Assembly (NCBI RefSeq): GCF_001570545.1 | Contig: NZ_BBXD01000009.1 | Location: 923,200 to 987,199, forward strand | DNA: 64,000 nucleotides | Reading direction: 5' to 3' | Source: Herbidospora mongoliensis | Lineage (GTDB): Bacteria; Actinomycetota; Actinomycetes; Streptosporangiales; Streptosporangiaceae | Shown: in pieces, positions 17,186-25,912 of the stretch | How positions within the stretch are numbered: the stretch's first letter is position 1 | How the letters are laid out: each line of letters opens with the position of its first letter | Translations under genes and position numbers: made by a program | Notes under the pieces: generated by a model | The model's input: only the letters and a program-made list of their open reading frames with translations | What the model was told of the DNA's origin: nothing | Database searches by the model: none

Positions 17186-18079
17186 ATGAAGATCGCGGTG
17201 ACCGGGGCCTCGGGCCTCATCGGGACGGCGCTGACCGCGTCCCTGCGGCAGTCGGGACACGAGGTGCTCTCGCTGACCCGCAGTGAACCCACGAGCGCCG
17301 GGCAGGTGCGCTGGGACCCCTCTGGCGGGGTGCTGGATCCGGCCGACCTCGCCGGGGTGGAGGCGGTGGTTCATCTCGCGGGGGCGGGGATCGGGGATCA
17401 CCGCTGGACCGACTCCTACAAGAGGGCCGTGCTGGAGAGCCGGAAGAAGGGGACCTCGACGCTCGTCAAGGCTCTCAACGCGATGGACAAGCCGCCCGCG
17501 GTCCTGTTGTCGGGGTCGGCGGTCGGCTACTACGGCGACACCCGGGATCGGGTCGTCGACGAGACCGCGCCTCGGGGGGCCGGGTTCCTGGCCGACGTGT
17601 GCGGGGCCTGGGAGGACGCCGCGCGGCCCGCCAGGGAGTCGGGGATGCGGGTGGTGACCATGCGGACCGGTGTGGTGCTGGCCAAGCGGGGCGGGATGCT
17701 GGGGCAGATCCTGCCGATCTTCCGGATCGGGCTCGGGGCGCCGCTGGGGTCGGGTGAGCAGTATCTGTCGTGGATCTCGCTGCCCGACTGGGTGGGGGCC
17801 GCGCGGTTCCTGCTGTCGGCCGACATCGACGGGGCCGTGAACCTGACGGCGCCCGAGCCGGTTACCAACCGGGCGTTCACGAAGGCGGTCGCGGCGGCGG
17901 TGAAGCGGCCGTCGATGCCGGTGCCCGTTCCGGGCATTGTTCTCAAGACGGCCATCGGGGGGTTCGCCGAAGAAGGGATCCTCATGGGGCAGCGGGTGGT
18001 GCCCGCGCGGCTGATCGCGGCCGGGCATCCGTTCACGCACCCGACGATCGGAGAAGCCCTGGCAGACGCCCTGCGGTGA
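17186..18079 (+). CDS. TIGR01777-family NAD(P)-dependent epimerase/oxidoreductase (SDR39U1-like)
   Basis: 297-residue atypical extended SDR. N-terminal MKIAVTGASGLIGTAL carries the TGxxGxxG dinucleotide motif; HLAGAGIGDHRWT and the SGSAVGYYGD segment (Ser and YxxxK-equivalent region) are typical of TIGR01777. The C-terminal DUF1731 end LIAAGHPFTHPTIGEALADAL is complete. AAGGGG lies 5 nt before the ATG. Members often neighbour lipB/lipA in actinobacteria, as here. The physiological substrate is unknown. Confidence 0.93.
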   Translation: MKIAVTGASGLIGTALTASLRQSGHEVLSLTRSEPTSAGQVRWDPSGGVLDPADLAGVEAVVHLAGAGIGDHRWTDSYKRAVLESRKKGTSTLVKALNAMDKPPAVLLSGSAVGYYGDTRDRVVDETAPRGAGFLADVCGAWEDAARPARESGMRVVTMRTGVVLAKRGGMLGQILPIFRIGLGAPLGSGEQYLSWISLPDWVGAARFLLSADIDGAVNLTAPEPVTNRAFTKAVAAAVKRPSMPVPVPGIVLKTAIGGFAEEGILMGQRVVPARLIAAGHPFTHPTIGEALADALR

Positions 18080-18136
18080 GGGGGCGGGTCCCGTAGCATG
18101 GGCCCCCTTGTTTTGCCGATGACACGGGAGTGAAGC

Positions 18137-18886
18137 ATGGGACGCAGCGGGCAGTCGCACATCGTCGCGATCGGTGGCGGGTCGTTCCGCCAGACGGCGC
18201 GGTTCGGGACGATGGAGGCCTCAGGCCTGCTCCGCTACGTGCTCGACCTGACCGGTGTCGACCGTCCCAAGCTCGGCGTGATCGCCACGGCGGTCGGCGA
18301 CTCCCCCGAGTGGCTGCTCAAGATGTACGAGGCCTTCCGCTCCTTCGACGTCGACCTCAGCCACCTGTCGCTGTTCCCGATGCCCAACGTCGAGGACCCG
18401 CGCGAGTGGCTGCTGGAGCAGGACGCGATCTACGTCAGCGGCGGCAGCGTCGCCAACCTGATGGCCCTGTGGCGGCTGCACGGCCTCGACGAGGCGATGA
18501 CCGAGGCGTGGGAGAGCGGGGTCGTCCTCTCCGGCCAGAGCGCGGGGGCCCTGTGCTGGCACGTGGGCGGCAACACCGACTCGTTCGGGCCCACGCTGCG
18601 GCCCTGGGCCGAGGGGCTCGGGCTGCTGCCCTTCTCCTGCGGGGTCCACTACAACAGCGACGACCAGCGCCGTGACCTGCTGCATCGGTCGATCGCCTCG
18701 GGTGAGCTGCCCGACGGGTACGCCGCCGACGAGGGCGTCGCGCTCCACTACGTGGGGACCGAGTTCATCCAGGCCGTGACGGTCGATCCCGAGGGTTACG
18801 CCTACCGGATCGAAAGAGATGGTGAAGAAGGGGTCAAGGAGTTCCGTATCGAACCACGGCGACTCGCGTCTACAGTTGACGTGTGA
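18137..18886 (+). CDS. Peptidase E-like protein (family S51)
   Basis: 249 residues of the class-I-glutamine-amidotransferase-like fold used by S51 peptidases, which cleave Asp-X dipeptides or cyanophycin-type products. The nucleophile elbow is GQSAGALCW near residue 137, with [11 protein letters not shown] before it and [17 protein letters not shown] after, supplying the His. ATG has GGGAG 7 nt upstream. Its GTGA stop/start overlap with lipB implies co-translation. Confidence 0.88.
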   Translation: MGRSGQSHIVAIGGGSFRQTARFGTMEASGLLRYVLDLTGVDRPKLGVIATAVGDSPEWLLKMYEAFRSFDVDLSHLSLFPMPNVEDPREWLLEQDAIYVSGGSVANLMALWRLHGLDEAMTEAWESGVVLSGQSAGALCWHVGGNTDSFGPTLRPWAEGLGLLPFSCGVHYNSDDQRRDLLHRSIASGELPDGYAADEGVALHYVGTEFIQAVTVDPEGYAYRIERDGEEGVKEFRIEPRRLASTVDV

Positions 18887-19551
18887 GGCTGGCGATCGTC
18901 CGACTTGGTGTCGATGTCCCCTATGAACAGGCCTGGAGCCTGCAGCGGGTGGTTCATCGGCGTCGGCTCGCCGACGAACTCCCCGATACGGCCCTTCTCC
19001 TCGAGCACGCGCCGGTCTACACGGCCGGCAAACGCACCCGTCCACAAGATCGGCCGTCCGACGGAACCCCCGTCATCGACGTCGACCGGGGCGGCAACAT
19101 CACCTGGCACGGCCCCGGGCAGCTCGTCTGCTATCCGATCGCGAAGATCGACGACATCATCACCTACGTGCGCCTCCTCGAAGAGGTCCTGATCCAGGTG
19201 TGCGCCGACTTCGGCGTGATCGCCGGGCGGGTCGAGGGGCGGCCGGGGGTCTGGGTGCGCGGCGAGGCCCAGCACGGCATCCCCGACCGGCGTCTGGGTG
19301 CCATCGGCATCCGGGTGGAGCGCGGCGTGACGATGCACGGCTTCGCCCTCAACTGCGCCAACGACCTGAGCTGGTTCAACCGGATCGTCCCCTGCGGCAT
19401 CCCCGACGCGGGGGTGACCTCGCTTTCGGCGGAGACCGGGCGGCGCATCACCGTCGACGAGGTGATCCCGTTCGCGGAGAAACGACTCGGAGTGGCGTTC
19501 GGCGCAGAACCGGTGTCGATGTTCGAAGAGGAATTGCTGGGCCGGAGGTAA
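18883..19551 (+). CDS. lipB: Lipoyl(octanoyl) transferase LipB with Lys-to-Arg change at the catalytic site
   Basis: 222 residues. LipB moves octanoyl from acyl carrier protein to lipoyl domains. The signature [18 protein letters not shown] (~69-86) and the catalytic Cys171 in FNRIVPCGI are present. At the position of the catalytic Lys (K142 in M. tuberculosis RKVAAIGVRV, K135 in E. coli) the sequence reads [12 protein letters not shown], giving Arg137 (codon CGT at 19291). GTG start overlaps the S51 stop. The substrate lipoyl domain (SucB) and the next enzyme (LipA) are in the same window. Confidence 0.93.
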   Translation: MRLAIVRLGVDVPYEQAWSLQRVVHRRRLADELPDTALLLEHAPVYTAGKRTRPQDRPSDGTPVIDVDRGGNITWHGPGQLVCYPIAKIDDIITYVRLLEEVLIQVCADFGVIAGRVEGRPGVWVRGEAQHGIPDRRLGAIGIRVERGVTMHGFALNCANDLSWFNRIVPCGIPDAGVTSLSAETGRRITVDEVIPFAEKRLGVAFGAEPVSMFEEELLGRR

Positions 19552-19653
19552 GCGAGACGCGGACGGCCGAAGGCCGGCTGTGGCTCGGGCTGGGAATGGG
19601 GCTCGGAGAATAACTCATTGGAATTGGAACCCCAGGTGGCTGTGTTCCATGCC

Positions 19654-19659
19654 TAGACT
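19654..19659 (+). promoter_or_regulatory. -10 element for a leaderless small gene
   Basis: TAGACT lies 6 nt before ATG 19666, with no Shine-Dalgarno sequence. Confidence 0.5.
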
Positions 19660-19665
19660 GCGATC

Positions 19666-19914
19666 ATGACGAACGGCGAACCTCGTCCGGACGCGATGCT
19701 GGATCATCTGATCGCCGTGCTCTCCCAGCTCACGACGGAAGACCCGCCGAGCGACCCGCAGGCGGCCGAAGCGCGGGCGATGCTGGAGCTCGGCATCGAC
19801 GTGGCCTACCTCGACGATCCGGAGGGCGCGGCAAAGGCCGCGGAATGGCTGCAACAGCGGGTGAAGCTCATTTTGGGCCAGCTAGAGGAATGCCGAATGG
19901 GATTCGGTAAGTAG
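19666..19914 (+). CDS. Small hypothetical protein
   Basis: 82 residues, acidic, predicted helical, with no recognised motif. Gene-like codon use and a plausible leaderless promoter support it being real. Helices at ~10-22 (LDHLIAVLSQL), ~36-47 and ~57-76 could form a small bundle. It sits between lipB and the conservon. Function not assigned. Confidence 0.6.
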   Translation: MTNGEPRPDAMLDHLIAVLSQLTTEDPPSDPQAAEARAMLELGIDVAYLDDPEGAAKAAEWLQQRVKLILGQLEECRMGFGK

Positions 19915-20168
19915 CGAGCCTTTCGGCTGAAGAGCACGACCGTCGAGGGTATGCCGACCCGTACTCTCAGCTCACGATCACCTCCCCGGCACCGGCGGCG
20001 CGGGTGCAGACGATCACCCGTCAACAGGGGGCGCCCCCCATCGCTCCAGAGCCTGATTTCGTTACACCGGCGCCACATTGGGCCTCACGGAAATCAGTTC
20101 CGGCATCGCGGAACGTCATAGACCCAGGCCGACGCGGGTGCCCCATTGGCCCTCGCGTTTCCCTATTG

Positions 20169-20197
20169 TTTACATCACGCCGGAAAGTAACTATCTT
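20169..20197 (+). promoter_or_regulatory. Sigma-70-like promoter of the conservon operon
   Basis: -35 TTTACA (20169-20174), 17-nt spacer, -10 TATCTT (20192-20197). Predicted start near 20204 gives a leader of about 75 nt to the cvnA ATG. The rest of the 364-bp gap upstream shows no gene. Confidence 0.65.
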
Positions 20198-20278
20198 GCT
20201 CCATCATGGGCGGCGCCATGCGGCGCTCCCGTCATGCGTTCGGGGGCGCTGAACGTCGCTCTGAACGAGACGAGAGCC

Positions 20279-22477
20279 ATGGGTTTCAATCGTGACACCA
20301 TCAGGTCGAAGGCGTTCTCCCTCCTCGTCGTGCCCCTTCTCGCGCTGAGTGCCGTCTGGGCCTACGTCGCGGTCACCTCGGTCGCGGAAGCCACCGGTCT
20401 CTTACGGTCCGGTGAGCGCTACACGACCTATCTGCGGCCGGTGGAGGCACTGCGCGACGCCCTGCGGCAGGAACGCCGCTCCAGCGTCACCTCGCTCCAC
20501 GACGAGCGGGAGAACGCCAGGGACGACCTGTCCCAGCGCCGGGCCGGCACCGATCGGGCGCTGGCCGACTTCCGCGAGGCGACCGCGAGCCAGGATCCGG
20601 CCACGCTGCCGACCACGACGCCGCTGCTGCTGGCCCGGCTCGACGGGCTCACGGCCCTGCGCGGATCGGTCGACGGAGGCGTGTCGACCGCGGTGACCAC
20701 GGTCGGCGTCTACAGCGACCTGGTCGACGAGATCTACAACTTCTCCTCCAGCCTGGCCAAGGACGGCGGGCTGACCCCCGAGCAGTATTCGCAGGTGCGT
20801 TCACTGAACTCGCTGGAGTTCGGGCTCGACCTGCTGTCCCGCGAGCAGAGCCTCATCGGCTACGCCATCGCCGACAAGGACCTGTCACCTTCGGTGCACG
20901 CGTCGTTCGTCGAGATCGTCACCAGCCGCCGGTTCCTGCTGCGCAACGAGGCGTCGGCGCTGGACCCCGACGTCCGGGCGGGCCTGGAGGAGCTCTACGG
21001 CCGGCCCGTCTACAGCGCGCTGACCGAGGGCGAGAACCGCATCAACGCCTTCGTGCCGACCGACGGCGAACTCCCCTACGGCCTGGCGCAGTGGATGAGG
21101 GACGGCACCATCGTCACCGGCGAGGTCGACCGGCTGACCGGTGTCGCGCTGGAGCGGGCCATGGGCGCGGCCGGGCAGCGGGTCTCCGCCATCCTGTGGC
21201 AGACCGCCTTCATCACCGGGATCGGCCTGATCATCGTGGTCGTGTCGGTGCTGATCTCGGTCCGGTTCGGCCGCCGGCTGGTCCACGAACTGGGCGACCT
21301 GGAGCTGACCGCCGTCGACGTGGCCCGCTCCCGGCTCCCCGACCTGGTCAGGCGGCTGCGCGCGGGCGAGTCGGTCGATCCGGTGGCGGAGACCCCCAGG
21401 GTCGCCGAGGGCAGGACCGTCGAGATCAAGAACGTGTCCGGGGCCTTCAACCACGTGCTGGCGGAGGCCGTCCGGGCCTCGGTCGGGCAGGCCGAGCTGC
21501 GGCGCAGCATCGGGCAGGTGTTCCTCAACCTGGCCCGGCGCAACCAGTCGCTGCTGCACCGCCAGCTCTCGCTGCTGGAGGTCATGGAGCACCGGGTCGA
21601 AGATCCGGCGACGCTGGAGGACCTGTTCCGGCTCGACCACCTGTCGACCCGCATGCGCCGCCACGCCGAGAACCTGATCATCCTCTCGGGCGCGGCCCCG
21701 TCCCGCCGGTGGCGGGAACCGGTCCCCATTTTCGATCTCGTACGTGGTGCGGTCACCGAAGTCGAGGACTACACCCGCGTCGTGGTCCAGGAGATGCGGC
21801 AGGCGCCGACCGTGCAGGGCTCGGCGGTCAACGACCTGATGCACCTGGTCGCCGAGCTGATCGAGAACGCGACCGTGTTCTCCCCGCCCGGCACCCGGGT
21901 GTACGTCCGGGGCGAGATCGCCGCCAACGGCTACGCCCTGGAGATCGAGGACAGAGGCCTCGGCCTCGACCACGCCAAGCTGGAGACGCTCAACCAGCGG
22001 ATCGCCGAACCGCCGGAGTTCGACCTGGCCGACAGCGAACGGCTCGGCCTGTTCGTGGTGGCCCGGCTGGCCGCCCGGCACGGCGTGCGGGTGCTGCTGC
22101 GGCGCTCGCCCTACGAGGGCGTGACGGCGATCGTGATGATCCCGCCGGCTCTGCTGGCGGTGCCGGACGAGCAGAAGGTCAGTTACTTCGCCTCGCAGGC
22201 CCCGCCCGTCCAGCCGCCGCCGGCGCGGCACACGCCGGCCCCGCCGCCACCGCCGATGGTCCATGACGACTTCGACATGGAAGGCCTGCCTCAGCGGGTT
22301 CCCCAGACGCATCTGGCCGCCCCCTTGCGGGGTGAGGCCCCGCAGAAAAGCGCACCACCACAGCAGGCCGAGGAGATCTCCGCCGAACGGCGGGCCGGTC
22401 TGATGACGTCCATGCAGCGCGGCTGGGAACGCGGCCGGCGCGAAACGGGGATTTGGAAGGACACGCCCAATGGCTGA
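20279..22477 (+). CDS. cvnA: Conservon sensor kinase-like protein CvnA (nitrate/nitrite-sensing domain)
   Basis: 732 residues. A short basic N-terminus is followed by a membrane helix (~15-35), an extracytoplasmic all-helical NIT-type sensing domain (~36-300), a second helix (~305-330), a HAMP-like linker with EIKNVSGAFNHVL, a dimerisation region NLARRNQSLLHRQLSLLEVMEHRVEDP, and an HATPase_c domain (N-box LVAELIENATVFSPP, G-box IEDRGLGL, then LGLFVVARLAARHG). The tail is Pro-rich and disordered. The dimerisation helix has no standard His-Glu/Asp phosphorylation motif, as usual for CvnA. ATG 20279 places the helix correctly; the frame extends upstream without coding character. Its stop overlaps cvnB. 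Confidence 0.92.
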   Translation: MGFNRDTIRSKAFSLLVVPLLALSAVWAYVAVTSVAEATGLLRSGERYTTYLRPVEALRDALRQERRSSVTSLHDERENARDDLSQRRAGTDRALADFREATASQDPATLPTTTPLLLARLDGLTALRGSVDGGVSTAVTTVGVYSDLVDEIYNFSSSLAKDGGLTPEQYSQVRSLNSLEFGLDLLSREQSLIGYAIADKDLSPSVHASFVEIVTSRRFLLRNEASALDPDVRAGLEELYGRPVYSALTEGENRINAFVPTDGELPYGLAQWMRDGTIVTGEVDRLTGVALERAMGAAGQRVSAILWQTAFITGIGLIIVVVSVLISVRFGRRLVHELGDLELTAVDVARSRLPDLVRRLRAGESVDPVAETPRVAEGRTVEIKNVSGAFNHVLAEAVRASVGQAELRRSIGQVFLNLARRNQSLLHRQLSLLEVMEHRVEDPATLEDLFRLDHLSTRMRRHAENLIILSGAAPSRRWREPVPIFDLVRGAVTEVEDYTRVVVQEMRQAPTVQGSAVNDLMHLVAELIENATVFSPPGTRVYVRGEIAANGYALEIEDRGLGLDHAKLETLNQRIAEPPEFDLADSERLGLFVVARLAARHGVRVLLRRSPYEGVTAIVMIPPALLAVPDEQKVSYFASQAPPVQPPPARHTPAPPPPPMVHDDFDMEGLPQRVPQTHLAAPLRGEAPQKSAPPQQAEEISAERRAGLMTSMQRGWERGRRETGIWKDTPNG

Positions 22478-22871
22478 TCTCGGCAGGGAACTCGACTGGT
22501 TGCTGGACGACCTCATCCGGCGCGTACCGGGGGTGCGGCACGCGGTGGTGCTGTCGTCCGACGGGCTGGCGATGGGCGGGTCCCAGGGGCTGAGCCGGGA
22601 GGACACCGAGCACCTGTCCGCCATCGCGGCCGGGAGCCACAGCCTGGCGCAGGGCGCGGGCCGCCGGTTCGGCGTGGGCAACGTCCGCCAGACGATCATC
22701 GAGCTGGACGGAGCGTTCCTTTTCGTCACCGCCGCCGGGGACGGCGCCCGGCTGGCCGTCATGACGGCCCCCGACGCCGACCTCGGCGTGGTCACCTATG
22801 AGCTGACCATGCTCGTGAAGCGGGTCGGTGAGCACCTGAGCGCACGTCCAAGGGCGGTACATGGCCGCTGA
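22470..22871 (+). CDS. cvnB: Roadblock/LC7-domain protein CvnB
   Basis: 133 residues matching the Roadblock/LC7 fold: LDWLLDDLIRRVPGVRHAVVLSSDGLAMG at the start is diagnostic. In conservons this protein is thought to regulate the small GTPase CvnD. Overlaps cvnA by 8 bp and cvnC by 11 bp. Confidence 0.95.
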   Translation: MADLGRELDWLLDDLIRRVPGVRHAVVLSSDGLAMGGSQGLSREDTEHLSAIAAGSHSLAQGAGRRFGVGNVRQTIIELDGAFLFVTAAGDGARLAVMTAPDADLGVVTYELTMLVKRVGEHLSARPRAVHGR

Positions 22872-23220
22872 GGAGGATCCGGACCCAGGACCCCTGGTCC
22901 GGATGTTCGCCGTCACCGGCGGACGCGCCCGCGCGGTGGGTGAGGCCTTCGACGTGATCGCCGTGGTGACCACGATCGGCATGCCGTACGACCAGGCCGG
23001 CCTCTCCCCCGAGCACCTGGCCGCACTCCGGGTCGCCACCCGGCCCACCACCGTGGCCGACATCGGCACCCGGCTGCGGCTCCCCCTGAACATCACCCGC
23101 GTACTGCTCAGCGATCTGCGGAGCGAGGGACTGGTGTCGATCGACCCTCCGGCGGCCACGGCCGGAGTCCTCAACGAGCGGATCTACCAGGAAGTGCTCA
23201 ATGGACTACGCGCGCTCTGA
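22861..23220 (+). CDS. cvnC: DUF742 protein CvnC
   Basis: 119 residues of DUF742. PLVRMFAVTGGRARA near the N-terminus and the winged-helix-like LSPEHLAALRVATRPTTVADIGTRLRLPLNITRVLLSDLRSEGLV are typical. Third gene of the conservon; overlaps cvnD by 20 bp. Confidence 0.95.
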   Translation: MAAEEDPDPGPLVRMFAVTGGRARAVGEAFDVIAVVTTIGMPYDQAGLSPEHLAALRVATRPTTVADIGTRLRLPLNITRVLLSDLRSEGLVSIDPPAATAGVLNERIYQEVLNGLRAL

Positions 23221-23770
23221 CGCTCTAGCGATCAAGATCCTGATCGCGGGCGGTTTCGGTGTGGGCAAGACGACCCTGGTCTCGGCGGTCAGCGAGATCC
23301 AGCCACTGTCCACCGAGGAACTGCTCAGCGACCGCGGCACCCGGGTCGACGACACCAGCGGCGTGGAGGCCAAGACGACGACCACCGTGGCGCTGGACTT
23401 CGGCCGGATCACCCTGCGCGAGGGCCTGTGGATCTACCTTTTCGGCACGCCGGGCCAGGACCGCTTCTGGTTCATGTGGGACGAACTGGCCATCGGCGCC
23501 CTCGGGGCGGTCGTCCTGGCCGACACCCGCCGTCTCGGCGACGCCTTCCCCGCGGTCGACTTCTTCGAGCAGCGCCACATTCCGTACATGGTCGCGGTGA
23601 ACGAGTTCGACGGCGCCCGCCGCCACGACCCGAACGTGATCCGGCGCGCGCTGGCGGTGCCGGGCCACGTGCCGCTCATGGTGTGCGACGCCCGGGACCG
23701 GGAGTCGGCCAAGGAGGTCCTGCTGGCGTTGGTCCGGCACGCGAAGGACATGTCGGGCGTGCGGGCCTGA
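23201..23770 (+). CDS. cvnD: Conservon Ras-like GTPase CvnD
   Basis: 189 residues. P-loop AGGFGVGKTTL (~17-27), switch region with TTTTVALDFGR, Walker B-like LFGTPGQDRFWFMWDEL in place of the usual DTPG, and NEFD in place of NKxD as guanine-specificity motif. Together with CvnA-C it forms a membrane-associated G-protein-like signalling complex, as shown for Streptomyces conservons. Complete at both ends. Confidence 0.95.
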   Translation: MDYARSDALAIKILIAGGFGVGKTTLVSAVSEIQPLSTEELLSDRGTRVDDTSGVEAKTTTTVALDFGRITLREGLWIYLFGTPGQDRFWFMWDELAIGALGAVVLADTRRLGDAFPAVDFFEQRHIPYMVAVNEFDGARRHDPNVIRRALAVPGHVPLMVCDARDRESAKEVLLALVRHAKDMSGVRA

Positions 23771-23839
23771 TTGCCCAATTGGGACATCTCGCCCGGGTGA
23801 CCCTGGCCGGGTCGGCCTCTCAGTCACCACAATATTGAC

Positions 23840-24808
23840 ATGTCTCGCGTTCTCGCCGTTCTGGTCTCCGTCGTCGTGCACCTGTTCACCCTCGGGTTCG
23901 TGGCGCTCGGGGTCCTGCTGATCGCCGCGACGCCGGGCTTCTTCTTGACCTGGCTGATCGGGGGCTTCCTGATCGCGGTCGGGGTGATGCTCCGGCCGCG
24001 CCTGGGCCGGGTGCCGCAGGAGACCGAGGTCCTCTCCGAGGCGTCGGCTCCCGCCCTGTACGCTCTCGCGGCCCGGGTGGCCGCGGAATCCGGCGTGCCC
24101 CGGCCGGTGGTGGCCGTCCACGACCTGGGCCTGGGCGCGACCTACGCACGGGTCGGGCTCCGGCGGCGGGCGGTGCTGACGATCGGGCTGCCCGTCTGGC
24201 TGGCACTGTCCCCCGCCCTGCGGGTCGCGCTGCTGGCTACGGCCTGCGCGCAGGACCGGTTCGACGAGGGCGTGATCGTGGGCGGCGCGAAGGCGACGCT
24301 CGCCGAGGTCAAGGTGGCCCTGTTCGGGCTCGGCGGGAGTCAGACCCGGCAGCGGGCCAACCTGGAGATGGCCATGTCACTGGGGGCGTGGGCGCCCGAG
24401 ACGAGCTACGAGACGGCCTCCTGGTTCGGGCGGATGGTGGGCTGGGTCGTGGGATGGCCGGCGCTGGTGGCGGAGGTCGTCCTGATCAAACTGACGGCCG
24501 CCGATACGGCCCGCGCCGAAGCGGAGGTCGTGCGGGCGGCGTCGGCCGTCGCCGGCACCGACGCCATCACCGAGCTCGCCGAAGTGATCACCTCGCGGCG
24601 CTACCTGGCGCCCATGCAGGCGGGGGTGCTGCGCGGCGAGGACGTCGCCTCGCTCCGCCGGGCGGCGCTGGACCGGGCGGCGGTGCGCGAGATCTTCAGC
24701 GGCGAGTCGGGCGCTCCGGTGGTCGTGATCACCGAGTCGGAACAGATCGATCTCGAGCTGCGCACGCACTACGAACGGGCGGCGAGGGGCCTCGGGCTGC
24801 TGTCCTGA
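23840..24808 (+). CDS. M48-like membrane protein lacking the HExxH zinc motif (pseudo-protease)
   Basis: 322 residues. Two N-terminal membrane helices (~5-30, ~33-50) precede a region laid out like M48 Ste24/HtpX-type proteases: LSEASAPALYALAARVAAESGVPRPVV, then ARVGLRRRAVLTIGLPVWLALSPALRVALL. The next residues, where HELGH is expected, read TACAQ (about 134-138). A later RAEAEVVRAASAVAGTDAI matches the segment with the third ligand. So the fold is kept but catalysis should be lost. It lies between cvnD and lipA. The alternative is an unrelated membrane protein; the ordered motifs argue against that. Confidence 0.65.
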   Translation: MSRVLAVLVSVVVHLFTLGFVALGVLLIAATPGFFLTWLIGGFLIAVGVMLRPRLGRVPQETEVLSEASAPALYALAARVAAESGVPRPVVAVHDLGLGATYARVGLRRRAVLTIGLPVWLALSPALRVALLATACAQDRFDEGVIVGGAKATLAEVKVALFGLGGSQTRQRANLEMAMSLGAWAPETSYETASWFGRMVGWVVGWPALVAEVVLIKLTAADTARAEAEVVRAASAVAGTDAITELAEVITSRRYLAPMQAGVLRGEDVASLRRAALDRAAVREIFSGESGAPVVVITESEQIDLELRTHYERAARGLGLLS

Positions 24809-24817
24809 GGGAGGGCA

Positions 24818-24823
24818 TAAGCT
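24818..24823 (+). promoter_or_regulatory. -10 element for leaderless lipA transcript
   Basis: TAAGCT lies 6 nt before the lipA GTG; the nearest purine run overlaps the start codon and cannot be a ribosome binding site. Confidence 0.55.
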
Positions 24824-24829
24824 GTCAAG

Positions 24830-25759
24830 GTGAGTGTTGCCCCTGATGGTCGTAAGCTCCTCCGCCTGGAGGTGCGCAACAGCCAGACCCCGATCGAGCG
24901 CAAGCCCGCCTGGATCAAGACCCGGCTGAAAACGGGCCCTGAATACACCGAGCTGAAATCCCTCGTCCGCCGCGAGGGTCTCCACACGGTGTGCGAGGAA
25001 GCGGGTTGCCCGAACATCTACGAATGCTGGGAAGACCGCGAGGCGACCTTCCTCATCGGCGGCGACCAGTGCACCCGCCGGTGCGACTTCTGCCAGATCG
25101 ACACCGGGAAACCGGCCGAGTACGACACCGACGAACCCCGTCGCGTGGCCGAGTCGGTCCAGCAGATGGGCCTGCGCTACGCGACCGTCACCGGTGTGGC
25201 CCGCGACGACCTGCCCGACGGCGGGGCGTGGCTCTACGCCGAGACCGCGCGGCAGATCCACGCGTTGCTGCCCGGGTGCGGCGTCGAGCTCCTCGTGCCC
25301 GACTTCAACGGGAACGCCGACCAGCTGGCCGAGGTCTTCTCCGCCAAGCCCGAGGTCTTCGCGCACAACATCGAGACGGTGCCCCGCATCTTCAAGCGGA
25401 TCCGGCCCGCGTTCCGCTACGACCGGTCGCTCGGTGTGATCACCACGGCGCGTGAGGCCGGCATGGTGACGAAGTCGAACCTGATCCTCGGCATGGGCGA
25501 GGACCGGGAAGAGGTCGTCCAGGCGATGCGCGACCTGCACGAGGCCGGGTGTGACCTGCTGACGATCACCCAGTACCTGCGGCCCACTCCCCGTCACCAC
25601 CCGGTGGAGCGGTGGGTGAAGCCCGAGGAGTTCGTCGAGCTCCAGGCCGAGGCCGAGGCGATCGGTTTCGCGGGGGTTCTCTCCGGTCCGTTGGTGCGGT
25701 CGTCGTACCGCGCGGGCAAGCTCTACCAGCAGGCGATCGAGCAGCGCGCTCGGGCCTGA
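24830..25759 (+). CDS. lipA: Lipoyl synthase LipA
   Basis: Radical SAM enzyme of 309 residues inserting two sulfurs into octanoylated lipoyl domains. The auxiliary cluster cysteines are in [15 protein letters not shown]; the radical SAM cluster is CTRRCDFCQ; and the C-terminal [10 protein letters not shown] supplies the Ser ligand of the auxiliary cluster. Complete length. ErpA in this window is a candidate cluster donor. GTG start appears leaderless. LipB is encoded 5 kb upstream, with the conservon between. Confidence 0.97.
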   Translation: MSVAPDGRKLLRLEVRNSQTPIERKPAWIKTRLKTGPEYTELKSLVRREGLHTVCEEAGCPNIYECWEDREATFLIGGDQCTRRCDFCQIDTGKPAEYDTDEPRRVAESVQQMGLRYATVTGVARDDLPDGGAWLYAETARQIHALLPGCGVELLVPDFNGNADQLAEVFSAKPEVFAHNIETVPRIFKRIRPAFRYDRSLGVITTAREAGMVTKSNLILGMGEDREEVVQAMRDLHEAGCDLLTITQYLRPTPRHHPVERWVKPEEFVELQAEAEAIGFAGVLSGPLVRSSYRAGKLYQQAIEQRARA

Positions 25760-25783
25760 GAAGCCACAACCTGAGGCGATCAT

Positions 25784-25817
25784 GGAAACGGCCGGGGATC
25801 TTTCCCCGGCCGTTCCC
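25784..25817. terminator. Rho-independent terminator after lipA
   Basis: Stem ACGGCCGGGGA / TCCCCGGCCGT with loop TCTT, extended by GGAA/TTCC pairs. The T-tail is short. Confidence 0.75.
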
Positions 25818-25912
25818 CATGGGCAGCCGTTCGCGTGGCTACAGCGCGTCACCGGCTGCCTGGCCCACGGCTCGGGCGCTTCCGCGCCCGAAATTTCGGT
25901 GTATCGGCCCTG

